A DNA stretch of 64,000 bases from contig CAUYUJ010011270.1 in NCBI GenBank assembly GCA_963575745.1, positions 62,001 to 126,000 on the forward strand, written 5' to 3'. The notes under the pieces are model-generated. The model did no database searches. It saw only the letters and a program-made list of their open reading frames with translations, and was not told where the DNA came from. The position numbers were made by a program, and so were the translations under genes. The DNA comes from Prorocentrum cordatum. Taxonomy: Eukaryota; Sar; Dinophyceae; Prorocentrales; Prorocentraceae. Below, piece by piece: positions 20,368 to 30,252 of the stretch (position 1 is its first letter; each line of letters starts with the position of its first letter).

Positions 20368-23300
20368 CCTCGTCCATCACGAAGCCTTCGACGCCGCCAA
20401 CCGTGCCCATCTCGACTTCAGGGGACTCGGCTTCGGAAGCACTCCGTTTTCTGGCTCTCGGAGTGGTGGCTGAAGCCGCGGGCTGAGCCTGCTGTGAAGA
20501 GGAGCTGCCACCTCCTTCTTGCCTCGGCGTGGAGATCTCTATGTCTTCCATGCAGCCACTCTTGGCACTCTTGTAGCTCTGCCCGTCGTCTGCAATCCCC
20601 CCTTCGATCGTGGCGTCTGGAACTCTCTTCTCCTGCTTGGTGTCCTCGACCTCTGCCTCGTCTTGCTTCTCCTCTGGCGGGACCGCTGGAACGACAACAA
20701 TCTTCTTGCCCTTCGGCCTCCCGATCTGGCCGATGCCTCGATCCCAGGGAACTCCCACCATCTTGGCCACGAGCTCGAGGTCGCCCTGGTTCTCCTCGGG
20801 GAGCCTGCGGACCGTCCTGACCAGATGCACCCCGCTGCTCGTGCCCATGAGGAACTCGTCGCTCTCGTAGGTCTTGCCCAGGAAGATACCCTTCTCCCAC
20901 ATCGACTTTGACTTGCGGCTGCGTCTGCCTCCAGTCATGTGGCCACTCGTCGACATGGGGTGTCTGAACATCGCGGCCTCTGCAAACCTCAGAATGACTC
21001 CATGATATTTGGTGCCTGTAGCATCTTGATGAGGTGTCCTTCCATTTGACTTGACATGGAACATCTCCGTGATGAAACCAACATGCCTGACCAGCCACGG
21101 CCACAACACGTGACTCGGACCGATCTTGATACCCAGCATCTTCTCGGTGGCGGCCCTGATCGTCCTGGTCTGGCCCTGCAGGATCTTCTGCTGCGCCCCC
21201 ACTGCCCCAAACGACTGGGACGAGTACCTGGGGGTCTGCTCCACCGTGACATTGTACTTGTCTATCTTGAGCCTCTTGGCCGCCACTGCGTTCGCAATGC
21301 TGACGATGCTCGGCTCGCCGTCGGTTCTGAGTCTGAGCTTCGTGGCCCCGAGTCTGCGGAGAAAGCTCGCGATCGCAGTCACCGTGTAGTCCTGATTGCC
21401 TCCTTTCTCGGGGAGGCTGAGCTGCAGAGGGACGCCCGTGTCGCAGTCAATGACGGCCAGCGTGGTGGAGAATCTATTGGCCGCATCCTCCGTCTCCTCG
21501 CCATCGTCCTTCAGGAAATGGTAGTCTATCTGCACGACGGGTACCTCTGGCTCCTTGTCCGTGAGAAACTGGACTCCACGATGAGGTGCAGCATCTCCCT
21601 TTCCAAACACACACTCCAGACACCATGGCTCGAACTTCGCATGAGTGAGCTCGTGTTGCCTCACTGTCTCCTCATCTGGCCTCTCAGGAATCTTCAGCGT
21701 CCTCGGCACCTCAGGGTCCACGCCTTCTCGAAGTCGTCGTTGACGTTCTTCCAGAGCTTCCTTGACCTTCATCCTTTCGTCCAACTGGTGTTCGCACTTG
21801 ACAAGTCTCTCCCATAGCTGCCTCTTGGTGCCGTAGATGGCCGCGTCCACGACCCCTAACTTTCTCAACTCCTTCAGGCGCGTCCTCAATGCTTCGACCG
21901 ACGACTGAGGACCGAGGATCTCTCGTGGAGGTCCAGCCTGTGGTGGTACGGGTACTTCTTGATGATCCTGTGGCGGCACCGTGGGCAGCAGAGCGTGCGC
22001 AGCTTGCAGTTCAGGTTGTACTGACGGTACAGCTTGCTCTTGTGCCATCTGATCGACAACTGGTGCCACTCGATGTCGTTGAGCACCTGGCTCCAGCACA
22101 CGACACTTCGCGTAGAAGCTCTTCCCGATCATCGTCAGAGGGATCTTCCTCTGGGTGCCGTTCAAGCTCGGCGGGGCCATGTAGCTGTTCCCCTGCTCAA
22201 GATGAATGACAGCACCTCTCATGACCCTGATCCCGCAGCTCAGTACGGGTTTGCTGAAGTCGCCAATGCGGAACCGATTCGTGGCCATCACCTCCTTGCC
22301 CGTCTCGTCCAGGAAGGCAATGCCGACATTCCGCTCGCCGTAGTCCTTGATCTCCTCGTTCGTGGCCGTCCTCAGCTCCACGCTGGTGGGGTCCTCGACG
22401 TCGTCGCTCGAGTGACCGAAGCTGAGGGGACATCCGTCTGCGTCCGACCCGCTGTCGATAGAGACCCACACGTACCTGCTGTTGTCGTTGATGGTGTTCA
22501 CGCTCTCGGTGACGCCCATCACCCACAGCTCGTCCTCATTGTTAACGATCCTCTTGACCTCAGCGTTCTCCGGCTTCGACCTGCACTCCGAAGCCTTGTG
22601 ACCCATCTTGCCGCACTTGTCGCACTTGATGTGTGACCTACAATCCTTGGCCTCGTGGCCTATCTTCCCGCACTTGTCGCACCTTTTCCTGTCCTTGCCC
22701 TTGCCTTTCGGGTCCTTATCCTTTCCCTTACCTTTCGGGTTCTTGGCCGCTCCACCGCCTGGGGCCCAGCAGTCCCTTGCCCAGTGGCCCTTCTTGCCGC
22801 AGTTCGCACAAGAGTCACGATCTCCACGGCCTTTTCCTGCGTCGATCCTCGCTTGCTTGCCGAACCCCTTCGGCGGCTTGGAGATGCCACAGACGTCGCC
22901 GTTGTCTTTCACCAGTCCGACGTCCATGGGCATGGGGCCATCATTCGTGTACTGGATGCCGTGAGGAGCTCCTGTGGTCTCGTAGACCTTTCCACTCGCG
23001 ATATAGTCGGTCACTACCTTGGCCAATCTGTTGTAATCCTGGCCAATCGCCCCCAGGGACTGGCGAATCACAGCCTTCACGTCCTCTGGAGCCCACCTGA
23101 CCACGACGGCAATCCTCGTGCCCTCCGTGACCTTCTCCATGGACTGGGCCTCATAGAGCGAGACACTCTTCTCCCACTCCTTCCAGGCCGCCTCCCAAGC
23201 ACGGACACCGCTCCTGACGGCGGTCTCCCACTCGGGCTTCAGAACTCCCATCAGCATCGCCGTCAGCCTTCCTCCAGACTTCGGCTCGTACTCCTCCTTC

Positions 23301-23725
23301 AGTCTCTTCCATCCTATGGCACCGTTGTTCTTCGGCACCATCTGTAGAATCGTGAGGGCCTTGCCCTTCGTCGTAGCGATCAGCAAGTGGTACAACACCT
23401 TCATCCGAAGTTGGATCTTCTCCGACTGGGCCGCCCAGCCTAGTTCACTCTCTGCCGTGTCCTCGCAGTGCGTCATGATCTCCTCTAGGTCGACGAGTCC
23501 CGCCGTCGACTCGAACACGAAGCACCACTGCCTCCAGTCCTCGTCGTCGCCCGAGAAGACTCCGATCCTGCTGAGGATCTTCGTGTCTACGATGCTCTCG
23601 AGCCGCTTGTCCTCCGCCGCCGCAGCCACTCCTCTCGGGCTCTGTTGGCCCGCTGCCGAGAGGGCTTGGATCTGGGCCGCCTGCTCTCCGACGACTCGCT
23701 GCAGCTCCTGGAGAGCCGCTTCCAT
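20192..23725 (-). CDS. Copia B gag-protease-integrase polyprotein
   Basis: 1177 codons from ATG 23725, 64 bases after the 5' LTR. Order: short coiled coil (1-40), gag core (45-270), three CX2CX4HX4C zinc knuckles (306-319, 349-362, 368-381) in a Lys/Gly-rich stretch, aspartic protease with WVSIDSGS (Asp424-Ser-Gly) to about 520, a SAP-like DNA-binding motif (about 610-642), then integrase: HX3H and CX2C zinc site (691-705), Asp734 and Asp802. The position expected for the catalytic Glu reads Gly843 (AVGAQQ; one base from a Glu codon). An acidic Ser/Gln-rich linker follows. The frame ends at 20192 just where RT homology starts one base out of phase. Either a programmed +1 shift or a recent 1-base insertion (or 2-base loss) explains this. 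Confidence 0.92.
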   Translation of the reverse strand: MEAALQELQRVVGEQAAQIQALSAAGQQSPRGVAAAAEDKRLESIVDTKILSRIGVFSGDDEDWRQWCFVFESTAGLVDLEEIMTHCEDTAESELGWAAQSEKIQLRMKVLYHLLIATTKGKALTILQMVPKNNGAIGWKRLKEEYEPKSGGRLTAMLMGVLKPEWETAVRSGVRAWEAAWKEWEKSVSLYEAQSMEKVTEGTRIAVVVRWAPEDVKAVIRQSLGAIGQDYNRLAKVVTDYIASGKVYETTGAPHGIQYTNDGPMPMDVGLVKDNGDVCGISKPPKGFGKQARIDAGKGRGDRDSCANCGKKGHWARDCWAPGGGAAKNPKGKGKDKDPKGKGKDRKRCDKCGKIGHEAKDCRSHIKCDKCGKMGHKASECRSKPENAEVKRIVNNEDELWVMGVTESVNTINDNSRYVWVSIDSGSDADGCPLSFGHSSDDVEDPTSVELRTATNEEIKDYGERNVGIAFLDETGKEVMATNRFRIGDFSKPVLSCGIRVMRGAVIHLEQGNSYMAPPSLNGTQRKIPLTMIGKSFYAKCRVLEPGAQRHRVAPVVDQMAQEQAVPSVQPELQAAHALLPTVPPQDHQEVPVPPQAGPPREILGPQSSVEALRTRLKELRKLGVVDAAIYGTKRQLWERLVKCEHQLDERMKVKEALEERQRRLREGVDPEVPRTLKIPERPDEETVRQHELTHAKFEPWCLECVFGKGDAAPHRGVQFLTDKEPEVPVVQIDYHFLKDDGEETEDAANRFSTTLAVIDCDTGVPLQLSLPEKGGNQDYTVTAIASFLRRLGATKLRLRTDGEPSIVSIANAVAAKRLKIDKYNVTVEQTPRYSSQSFGAVGAQQKILQGQTRTIRAATEKMLGIKIGPSHVLWPWLVRHVGFITEMFHVKSNGRTPHQDATGTKYHGVILRFAEAAMFRHPMSTSGHMTGGRRSRKSKSMWEKGIFLGKTYESDEFLMGTSSGVHLVRTVRRLPEENQGDLELVAKMVGVPWDRGIGQIGRPKGKKIVVVPAVPPEEKQDEAEVEDTKQEKRVPDATIEGGIADDGQSYKSAKSGCMEDIEISTPRQEGGGSSSSQQAQPAASATTPRARKRSASEAESPEVEMGTVGGVEGFVMDEVDTVPAMDPEMDIDWHEGEYDIDLIKAGKCKEINTMQEFDVFEAVSPDERFYVDVAVY

Positions 23726-23775
23726 CTGAATCCGTCCAGGAGGGGTCGGTCCTCACGCCTGGCTGCGGCAGATCA

Positions 23776-23789
23776 CGCTCCGCCTACCA
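23776..23789 (-). promoter_or_regulatory. Copia B primer-binding site
   Basis: Immediately inside the 5' LTR, the minus strand reads TGGTAGGCGGAGCG. Its complement ends in CCA as a tRNA 3' end would, so it is a good primer-binding site. The tRNA species was not identified. Confidence 0.7.
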
Positions 23790-23944
23790 TGTAGAAATTT
23801 ACACAAGATGGAGGATCTGGATGGGGCTAGGTCTCTTTCCACCTCAGGCCTGGGCGAACTCCTTGATACAGAAAGGCTATGAATACACACGTGCATGCAT
23901 GCAATGTTCATTACATCTCGCTCGGGACCTCTCGAATCTCAGCA
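23790..23944 (-). repeat. Copia B 5' LTR
   Basis: 155-bp LTR identical to 17968-18122. It should carry the element promoter, but no motif is claimed. Confidence 0.95.
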
Positions 23945-23949
23945 TTCTT
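23945..23949. repeat. Target-site duplication of copia B, right copy
   Basis: TTCTT, identical to 17963-17967. Confidence 0.93.
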
Positions 23950-24950
23950 GCCTTTTCCTCGTCCACGTCGGTAACTGTCAGGCTCCTGATCATCTCCGTG
24001 TCCGTGACGAGTCGAGAAGCTTCCTGTTGCTGTCGTTGCCTGTCTGCTCATACCACTGAACTGGCTTATTGGTGACGAGCGCGGAACATATCCTGCTGAA
24101 CTCGCACCATCGCCTCCTGCCCAATCCATGGGACTTGATCTCGTCGGAGCCCGATTCGTGTTCGATGTGCCAGTGTACGAACTCCAGGGATTGTCCTCCT
24201 CATGAACAGACACCGCTGACCAATGATGATTATCGATCTGCTCTCGGTCGTCATGCGCGCGGCTGGTCATGAACATGCTCGTAGTCCTCGCCACTGACGG
24301 TAACTGCGCCACAGCCAGTAAGCCAGACTGTGGAGTATACGTATTTCCCGCGGAAGACTGCTGAGGTGCTGGAACTCCTGACGCGGGTGCCTGAGTGTGA
24401 TGATGTCCAGTAGCCTGTGGACAGTCCTGAATAAGATGCTGATCCGACTCGCATCTGTGGCAACGCACCGTCTGTCCGTCAGGGCCTCGAGGGTTCGTAC
24501 GTCGTTTGCCGCCTTTCTTGCCTTGGAAGCCAGCGTAGTGCGGAACAGGATGTGGCGTTCCAGCATGCTGTTCTTCATAGAAACTGCGATTCCAAGCGCT
24601 CGCCTGACTAGCCCCGAGAACCCTTTTCCAGTGCCTTGATAACCCTTTCCTGAGTGATGAGCGCCACGTCCTTTTCCTTTTCTGCGTTGATACCGTCGAT
24701 CATGTCTAATATATGTCTTGGTGAACGTCCTCCAGCGCCTTCTTGTAACCAGAAAGTCCTGCCATAGCGTCTGGGCGCGCATTGACGGGTCCACATTGCT
24801 GAGACAAGCGTCGAGCCCTGCCTGGGGAATCTCGTCGCCGCTCGTACCACTGCTGCTCCAGTCATCATAGTCGGTCAGGAACGTGTCTCTGGCCATGCTC
24901 TGCTGCATCTGGTACTGGGCGGGGAAGTAGGGCTGCTGCTGCTGCTGCAT
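23945..24950 (-). pseudogene. Copia A gag with zinc knuckle
   Basis: Nucleocapsid part of copia A. Frame 24267-24950 begins Met-poly-Gln and gives a charged Arg/Lys-rich segment (RRRWRTFTKTYIR, RKGKGRG). The sense then passes between about 24560 and 24640 into the frame of 23911-24468, which has one CX2CX4HX4C knuckle (CHRCESDQHLIQDC, from about 24465) followed by a Ser/Gly-rich region and a Gly-Lys run at the copia B boundary. On the other side of copia B the coding continues in register (17880-17962). The N-terminus of gag appears missing because foreign sequence begins at 24956. Confidence 0.8.
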
Positions 24951-24955
24951 GGAAA

Positions 24956-25310
24956 ACCGAGCCTGTTGGGAGCTTCAGGACCTCGGCCAAGAACGTCTAC
25001 CCCCCAGGCCTCTGTAGGGCCATCGTCGAGTCCGTCGTCCAGACGGTGGCGGATTTCGCTTCCCTGGAGCTCGACGACGGATCCGTTGGCCACGAATCAG
25101 GTCCTGAGGTGGAGGGTCTTTGGGACTTGTTCGTGGGGTCTGTCCAGGGGGGAAGAGGACGCGGCCCAGTGGGCCCCGGATTTTCGCCGCGCGGACCGTC
25201 GCTCTCGCCCCGATCCCGAGAGGGAGCGCTTCCGCCGCCCTCTGGTCCGGGCGTTCTCCCAGGCCGCCTGCCCAGGGCCTGCGCAAGTGCCCGGCAGCCA
25301 GGGCCCTAGG
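24956..25310 (+). pseudogene. Tail fragment of a LINE methyltransferase-like module
   Basis: Frame 2 reads GSFRTSAKNVYPPGLCRAI, matching in layout the tail of the module at 53106-53330 (GEFRTAALKEYPSELCNLL). Shared points are the FRT, the YP and the LC residues at the same spacing. An Asp-rich stretch and Gly/Pro-rich sequence follow to about 25310. It lies head to head with copia A gag and marks where A is truncated. Short and without the catalytic part. Confidence 0.5.
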
Positions 25311-26180
25311 ACGGAAGGCGCCCAAGAGGACCCGTATGCACAAGCTTCGTTGGGCTCGCCTCCCCCGTCGCCCCCGCCCTTGCTCCGCCTCCTCCCCCTC
25401 CTCTTGCCCCTCCCCTCCTCTCCGAGTCCCAACGCAAGCGAATACGAGCGAACCGAGCCGAGGCGCTCGGGAGGAGACACCTTACGAGGGCCCCGTGCGT
25501 GGCCCAGCAAGGCTTCGAGTTCCTCTTCTGATTCGCCCTCTCCCCTTAAGTGAAGGGCGAGAACGCGGCCCTCCTCACAAGTGAGGGGCCGTGACCTGTG
25601 TGCCTGCGGCGCACGCAGACCATCACCGAGGCCGTCCCTGTTCCCTCCCCCTCCTCCCCTTTCCTCCTTCCTCCCCATCCTTCTCCTCCCTCCTCCCTCA
25701 TGCCGCCTCCCTCCCTTCTCCCTCCTCCCTCTCCCTCCTCCCTCCTGTCGTATTCCTCCTCCCCCACCATCCCTCCTCAATCCCCCCTTCCCCTTCTCCC
25801 CGCTCTCCATCTACCAACCTCCACCCCCACACCAATCCCCAAATCCCCAATTTCTTACAATTCCCCGTTTTGCCCCTTCCACTGTTCCCGGTTTGGCCTT
25901 TGATTTTCCGTTTGTTTGGGAATTGCCAAGTTTGGCGCGTTTCCAAATTTGCCCTGAAATGTTCCAGATTTGCCATGGATTTGTTCCCGGTTTGTCCTCC
26001 GAATTTCTGGGTTGATTTGGAGTTTCTGGGTTTGTCCTGTCAATTTCGGGGCTACCCACGACAGGTCCCGACCGCTCTGGCAAATTTCAGCCTTCTCAAA
26101 TTTCTGTTCGCCGCTACCTGTGGAAGGGGCCAGGCCTGCACCGGGTTGGGGCTGGATCTGAACGTGGACGCGAGGTGCTG
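25311..26180. repeat. Pyrimidine-rich tract and TTTCC/TTTGCC minisatellite
   Basis: 25590-25810 is TCC/CCT low-complexity DNA. 25840-26110 is a degenerate array of about 15-20-base units built on TTTCCGG / GTTTGCC / AAATTTC. No gene recognised. Open frames on both strands are composition-driven. Confidence 0.6.
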
Positions 26181-26883
26181 ACAAACGATAGCGCTAAATC
26201 TATCATGCTGAGAGGCCTAGGGCGAGATTGATGCTTGGAGTAAGACGCCGCCAGAATCGAACCAACAATCCGCCAGGTCTCTGGGTCGGGAAGGTCCCTC
26301 GGACGCCTCTGGAGGCCAGAGCAACATCAAAATCGACCAAACACCTTCATCCTCTGTCCTCCTCCCAGCCCATATCCGCTCAAAATTTATCCGCGGACCT
26401 CGGAAATCCATATTGGCAAATCCCAAACCTACTCCTGACAGTCCATGAGCCCGAAATGGGTACGAAAAAGCTTCTCGATCCTTGATCTTTCTCCTCATCA
26501 ACCCTCCCCATCATCCGGGCCAAAATCAAGGCAGCGCCTCGGTCATCGCAGAGGTGTGCGCTGCCTGCCAAATCGCCTCGCGGCGGTAAGAGGCAACCAA
26601 GCAACGCACTCGAAGATCTATCGGCACAACATCCCAAACCTCCGAATCATGTTGTTTCCCCAATCCTGGCGTGTTGCTTTCCTTTCGGACACCCAGGAGC
26701 CGCTTCCGGGTCCCAGGAACACTCAAGATGGATCCAGGATAGGAAACTGCTTCCAGGAAAGGGATCGGGAGGTCGACGGGACACGGATTGAAACAAAATT
26801 CTGCCGGACGCCTGGGATCACAGCGACGATCCATCGATCCTCGTCCAATCACGCATCTTCAGTTTCACTGGGAAAGGGAAGAG
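26181..26883. other. Spacer, no gene seen
   Basis: Mixed-composition DNA with no recognised domain, RNA gene or clear repeat. Open frames up to about 148 codons occur on both strands without gene-like features. Confidence 0.4.
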
Positions 26884-26942
26884 AAGGATGAGGGGGAGGA
26901 GGAGGAGGAGGAGGAGGAGGAGAAGGAGGAGGAGGAGGAAGA
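26884..26942. repeat. (GGA)n microsatellite abutting LINE-2
   Basis: Nearly pure GGA/GGAGAA tract ending where endonuclease homology of LINE-2 begins. Confidence 0.85.
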
Positions 26943-27200
26943 TTGAGTCGGCAGTCGGCGGCAGAACGTAGTGAACATGGCTGGACCTGCAGACGCACAA
27001 TGAACGGGGCTTTGGTGCAGCTAGACTTTCTCCTGGCAGGTAGCCAGGTCCACTGTCGCAGCACATGGTACGACAATTGCTTGCCAATCGGTCTTGACCA
27101 TCGTTGCGTCCACAGCGTTGCGCAGCTGAGGGTGCAGCGGGCCATGTCTACCAGTAGGGACAGGCGCAAGCGGCGCCAGAAGTCGCTCAAGCCATGAAAG
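26943..27200 (+). pseudogene. LINE-2: endonuclease C-terminal fragment
   Basis: Frame 26943-27197 reads VQLDFLLAG and then LPIGLDHRCVHSV, the last two motifs of an APE-type endonuclease (the Asp-Phe motif and an Asp-His motif, here preceded by Gly-Leu instead of Ser). Upstream motifs are absent because a GGA microsatellite begins at 26942, so the element is 5'-truncated. A following segment (27200-27360) in another frame reads like the linker to RT. Confidence 0.68.
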
Positions 27201-27360
27201 CCAAATCTGGACGAGCGTGGCCAACCACAAGATTCTCAAGATTACCTGAGCACGTGGGTCTTAGAACATTGGAGTACGGCGTCTTTCGAGCAAGTTGAAG
27301 CAGCCCTTCAAGATGCGGCAACGAATTTCAGCTATGCGGCGACAACCAATCTACGTTTCA

Positions 27361-29220
27361 GTCCAAATTCACGTCTCCAGGAGCTCCGGGTTTAGAGAAG
27401 ACGCGCCCGCGATCAGGCTGATGCAAAGAGCTTAGTTTTGAGATCCGGCGCTTGCAAAGACAGGAGGTCAGAACATGGAAGACAACAATTGGAATACATG
27501 TTGAAGAGTTCAAAGAATCGGCACGAAAACAAATCGTTGTTGGACAAGCTCGAAGGGAGAAGCCAGCCCCAACCACCATCGGAGAATGATTTCGCTCAAT
27601 TCCTTGGCGGCTTGTTTGCTGGGGTATTGCCTGCGCCAGAAAGACCGCAAACTCTCGCGGAGGATCTGTTCTCCGCGACAAAACTCGACGCTGCGGTGGG
27701 CAGGATGAACGCGAAGCGAGCTTCTGACGACATTAGCTTGGTTGCAGAACTCCTACACAGCACTCCCGCTCCCTTCAGGAGCTGCTTGTACAACAGAGCA
27801 CTGCTGCAGGGGCTTCCCCCGGAGAGCTGGCGACGAACCTTGTGCCAGATGCTTCCGAAAAGTGCGAATGCCGTAGCTGTTTCCGACTGCCGGCCCATTG
27901 CCAACGCACGGATTTTGCACCGACTATTTGCATATTTGGTGTTGGGGCGCTTAGAGAAAATGCTGGACAAACACCAACCTGAAGAACAACGCGCTTTCCG
28001 GGCCGATTACCGCATTGAGGAGCACCTTCTTCTGACAGCAAACATGTTCTTGGACAAGATAAGGTCAGTTGCTGTCCCGGTCTGGGCTGCGAGCTTAGAT
28101 TTGTCGAACGCTTTCGATCGCGTGAATTGGTCTGCTCTGTGGTCGGATTTGCGCGGGCACGGTATTTCCGACCACCTTATGCGGAGATTGCAGGCATGTG
28201 AAAGGCAATTCTCAGCACAGCGAACCTTTTGACATCCGAGCTGGGGTCCGACAGGATTGCGTTCTCAGCCCAAGGCTCTTCTGCCGTTTGTTTGAATAGG
28301 CGATGGCCCGTTGGCGTCGGAAGTCCAGGGCAGCAGCTTGACTTGGGAGACGGATTGCGTCAATGTTTGGATTTACGGTTCGCTGACGACGTAGTATTGT
28401 TCGCGAAATCGCAGAAAGAGGCTGCGATTCTTCTGACGTCGCTGGCTGAGGAGCTCGCCGAAGTTGGCCCGATGCTGAACGCCGACAAAACTGTAGCCCT
28501 GACGGCCGAGGCGCAACCGCCGGACAAGCTCTTGCCCCCCTGCGGTGTATGTATCAAACGCGCGAACTCTCACAAATTGCTAGGATACAGTTTGTCGACC
28601 GACGTTCAAGCTGCTACAAGGTTTTTTTTTTTGCGAGCCGGTGGATCTTCGCAGCGAATCATGTACTAGTTAAACTGCGCTTGAACTACTCCCATGCCGT
28701 CATCACCCCGATTGCCATGTTTGGTTATGCTCGCCGCGTGGTCTATGCAGCCGAGAGGAAGAAGCTGGGCGCTGCGCGTCGCAAGCTTCTTCGACAAGTC
28801 GTCGGGCCGCCATGCGGGATCGACTGGGCCCGCCCATGGCGTGAAATATCGCATGTGCGGCACGAGCGTGCTACGGAAAAGTTGCATGGCACTCAGACCA
28901 AACTCCGGTCGGAAACACTGCTTCGCCAATACTGGGACTTCGCCGGGTACGTCGCCAACCTGCCTGCCGACAGATGGCTGTCACGCGTTCTTGCATGGCC
29001 ACCTGCTGGAATCAGGTCCCAGAGGAGACTGTGGTTGACGTGGGAATATGATGTCCCGTGTTTCTGCGACAAGTACGGAATCGGCGACTGGAGAATAGCA
29101 GCCAAAGACCCACATTCTTGGAACTGCATGACAAGATCGTTTCTTCACCACATCAGCGTCTGCTCGTTTTCACCCGCCGGTGCCCTAAGCGGCCGCCCCT
29201 TCGCGGGCATGCAGGCTTGA
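27361..29220 (+). pseudogene. LINE-2: broken reverse transcriptase and C-terminal domain
   Basis: LINE reverse transcriptase in three frames. 27438-28232 has the N-terminal RT region (SDCRPIANARILHRLFAYLV, then LDLSNAFDRVNW with the first catalytic Asp). A frame-1 piece at about 28240 reads AGVRQDCVLSPRLF, where Gly is usual for the Asp. The catalytic LRFADDVVLFA is in frame 2 at about 28370-28405. The C-terminal part is 28549-29220 (ITPIAMFGY, RRKLLRQVVGPP, DWARPWREI). A run of 12 T at about 28621-28632 is a likely frameshift site. Non-functional. Confidence 0.87.
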
Positions 29221-29335
29221 CCTTGACCTTGACCTTGCTAAATAAAACAGACTCAAGTCAATGATGCCATCGAAATCATGCCATCGAAATCAAGTCAATC
29301 ATCGCCATCGGAATCGTCATCGTCATCGTTGAAAT
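29215..29335 (+). repeat. LINE-2 3' tail repeats
   Basis: Directly after the last codons comes TTGACC repeated three times, then ATCGAAATCATGCC-type and ATCGTC-type short repeats. Short tandem repeats at the 3' end are common in LINEs that lack a poly(A) tail. Confidence 0.65.
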
Positions 29336-30252
29336 GGGCAAACCCATCTCTCGCTACGAATGTGTACTGCGCGGGTCCCTCTTGTCCCGTCATGGGGAGC
29401 TGAGCCCGTCTCGGGGCCCTCTCCGACCATGTAAGGATCCTCCTGTGGCCCCCATCGGGCCCCCTGGGCACTCTCTCGGGGCCGTCTCAGAGCTCTCGTA
29501 TTTTTCGACGGCGTCGGAGCAACGAACAAAACTTCACAGAGTGCGATGTGAAACTGATGGGTCTCCCACGCATTAAACATGTTATGCAGCGTGCGATAAT
29601 GCGCTCACCGCTGCAGCGCAGGGACTGCCTCTAGCCTTCCGGCCGAACGCTGCGAGCGGCGCTGCTCGCATGAGCGAGCAGTCAAACGCGCGCGCGGGAG
29701 CTGACCCCCCCATTCCCTTCCCGCTCATGCCCCCCCTTTTCCAAACTTGGGCGAGTGCTCGAAATGAAACTCTGCAAAGCGAGCCGCAGGGAGTTCGAAC
29801 GACCAGGGTCCAGACCCCAAGCTGTTGCAGGATGGGCGGGCGAAGTAAGCGATCGCCACTGCTCGAAGCAAAATGCCCTGAAACCTCAGATCTCGAGAGA
29901 AAGAATCGAGTGAGGATGAGGGAATGCCCGGCACGGAGCTGCTGAGATCTACAGGTCGACGTCGAATGGGCGGCGGCCGCTCCGAATCGCACAGCCGGCG
30001 CGCCTAGGAAGAGTGAGCAGAGTGCGAAGATTCGCCTGGCGCGCGGGCGCATTCGGGGAGAGTCGATAAGAGGGAGGCGGGTAGGGAGTACCTGTTGCGA
30101 GGCGACGTCGTCGCCAACAACTGTGGGCTGTGCGATTGCTATGCGAGAAAGAGAAGCTGACGCTTGAATTACTTGCGCATAAGCTTCAGATCAGAACGTT
30201 CTGGATGAAAGGCCGGCGGGGTGCTGGGGCGGCTAGTCCAACAGATCCAGTA
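29336..30252. other. Spacer, no gene seen
   Basis: Contains a short GGGGCCC/CTTGG-like patch at about 29395-29490. Opposing ORFs at 29582-30052 (minus) and 29670-29945 (plus) have no gene-like features that I can support. Confidence 0.4.

Larger units (their letters stand above)
17968..23944 (-). mobile_element. Copia element B, full length, 5977 bp
   Basis: Complete Ty1/copia retrotransposon on the minus strand: 5' LTR 23790-23944, tRNA primer site, gag-protease-integrase ORF, RT-RNase H ORF, purine tract, 3' LTR 17968-18122, flanked by TTCTT duplications. The LTRs read as identical over 155 bp, so insertion is recent. It lies within the gag-protease coding region of copia A. Coding is nearly intact: one frame change at the integrase-RT join (about 20195-20205) and one suspect integrase catalytic residue. 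No methyltransferase-like module is present in this copy, unlike copia A. Confidence 0.95.
10292..24950 (-). mobile_element. Copia element A, degenerate, 5'-truncated, split by copia B
   Basis: A Ty1/copia-type polyprotein read right to left: gag with zinc knuckle, aspartic protease, two methyltransferase-like segments, Cys/His segment, integrase, long linker, RT and RNase H. This is copia order (integrase before RT). It is broken by at least eight frame changes, so it is not functional. Copia B sits inside it at 17968-23944. Removing B and one TTCTT copy restores an uninterrupted Gly-Lys-rich coding stretch across the junction. The 5' end stops at about 24950 against a foreign fragment on the other strand, and no LTR pair was found. 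Confidence 0.88.
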
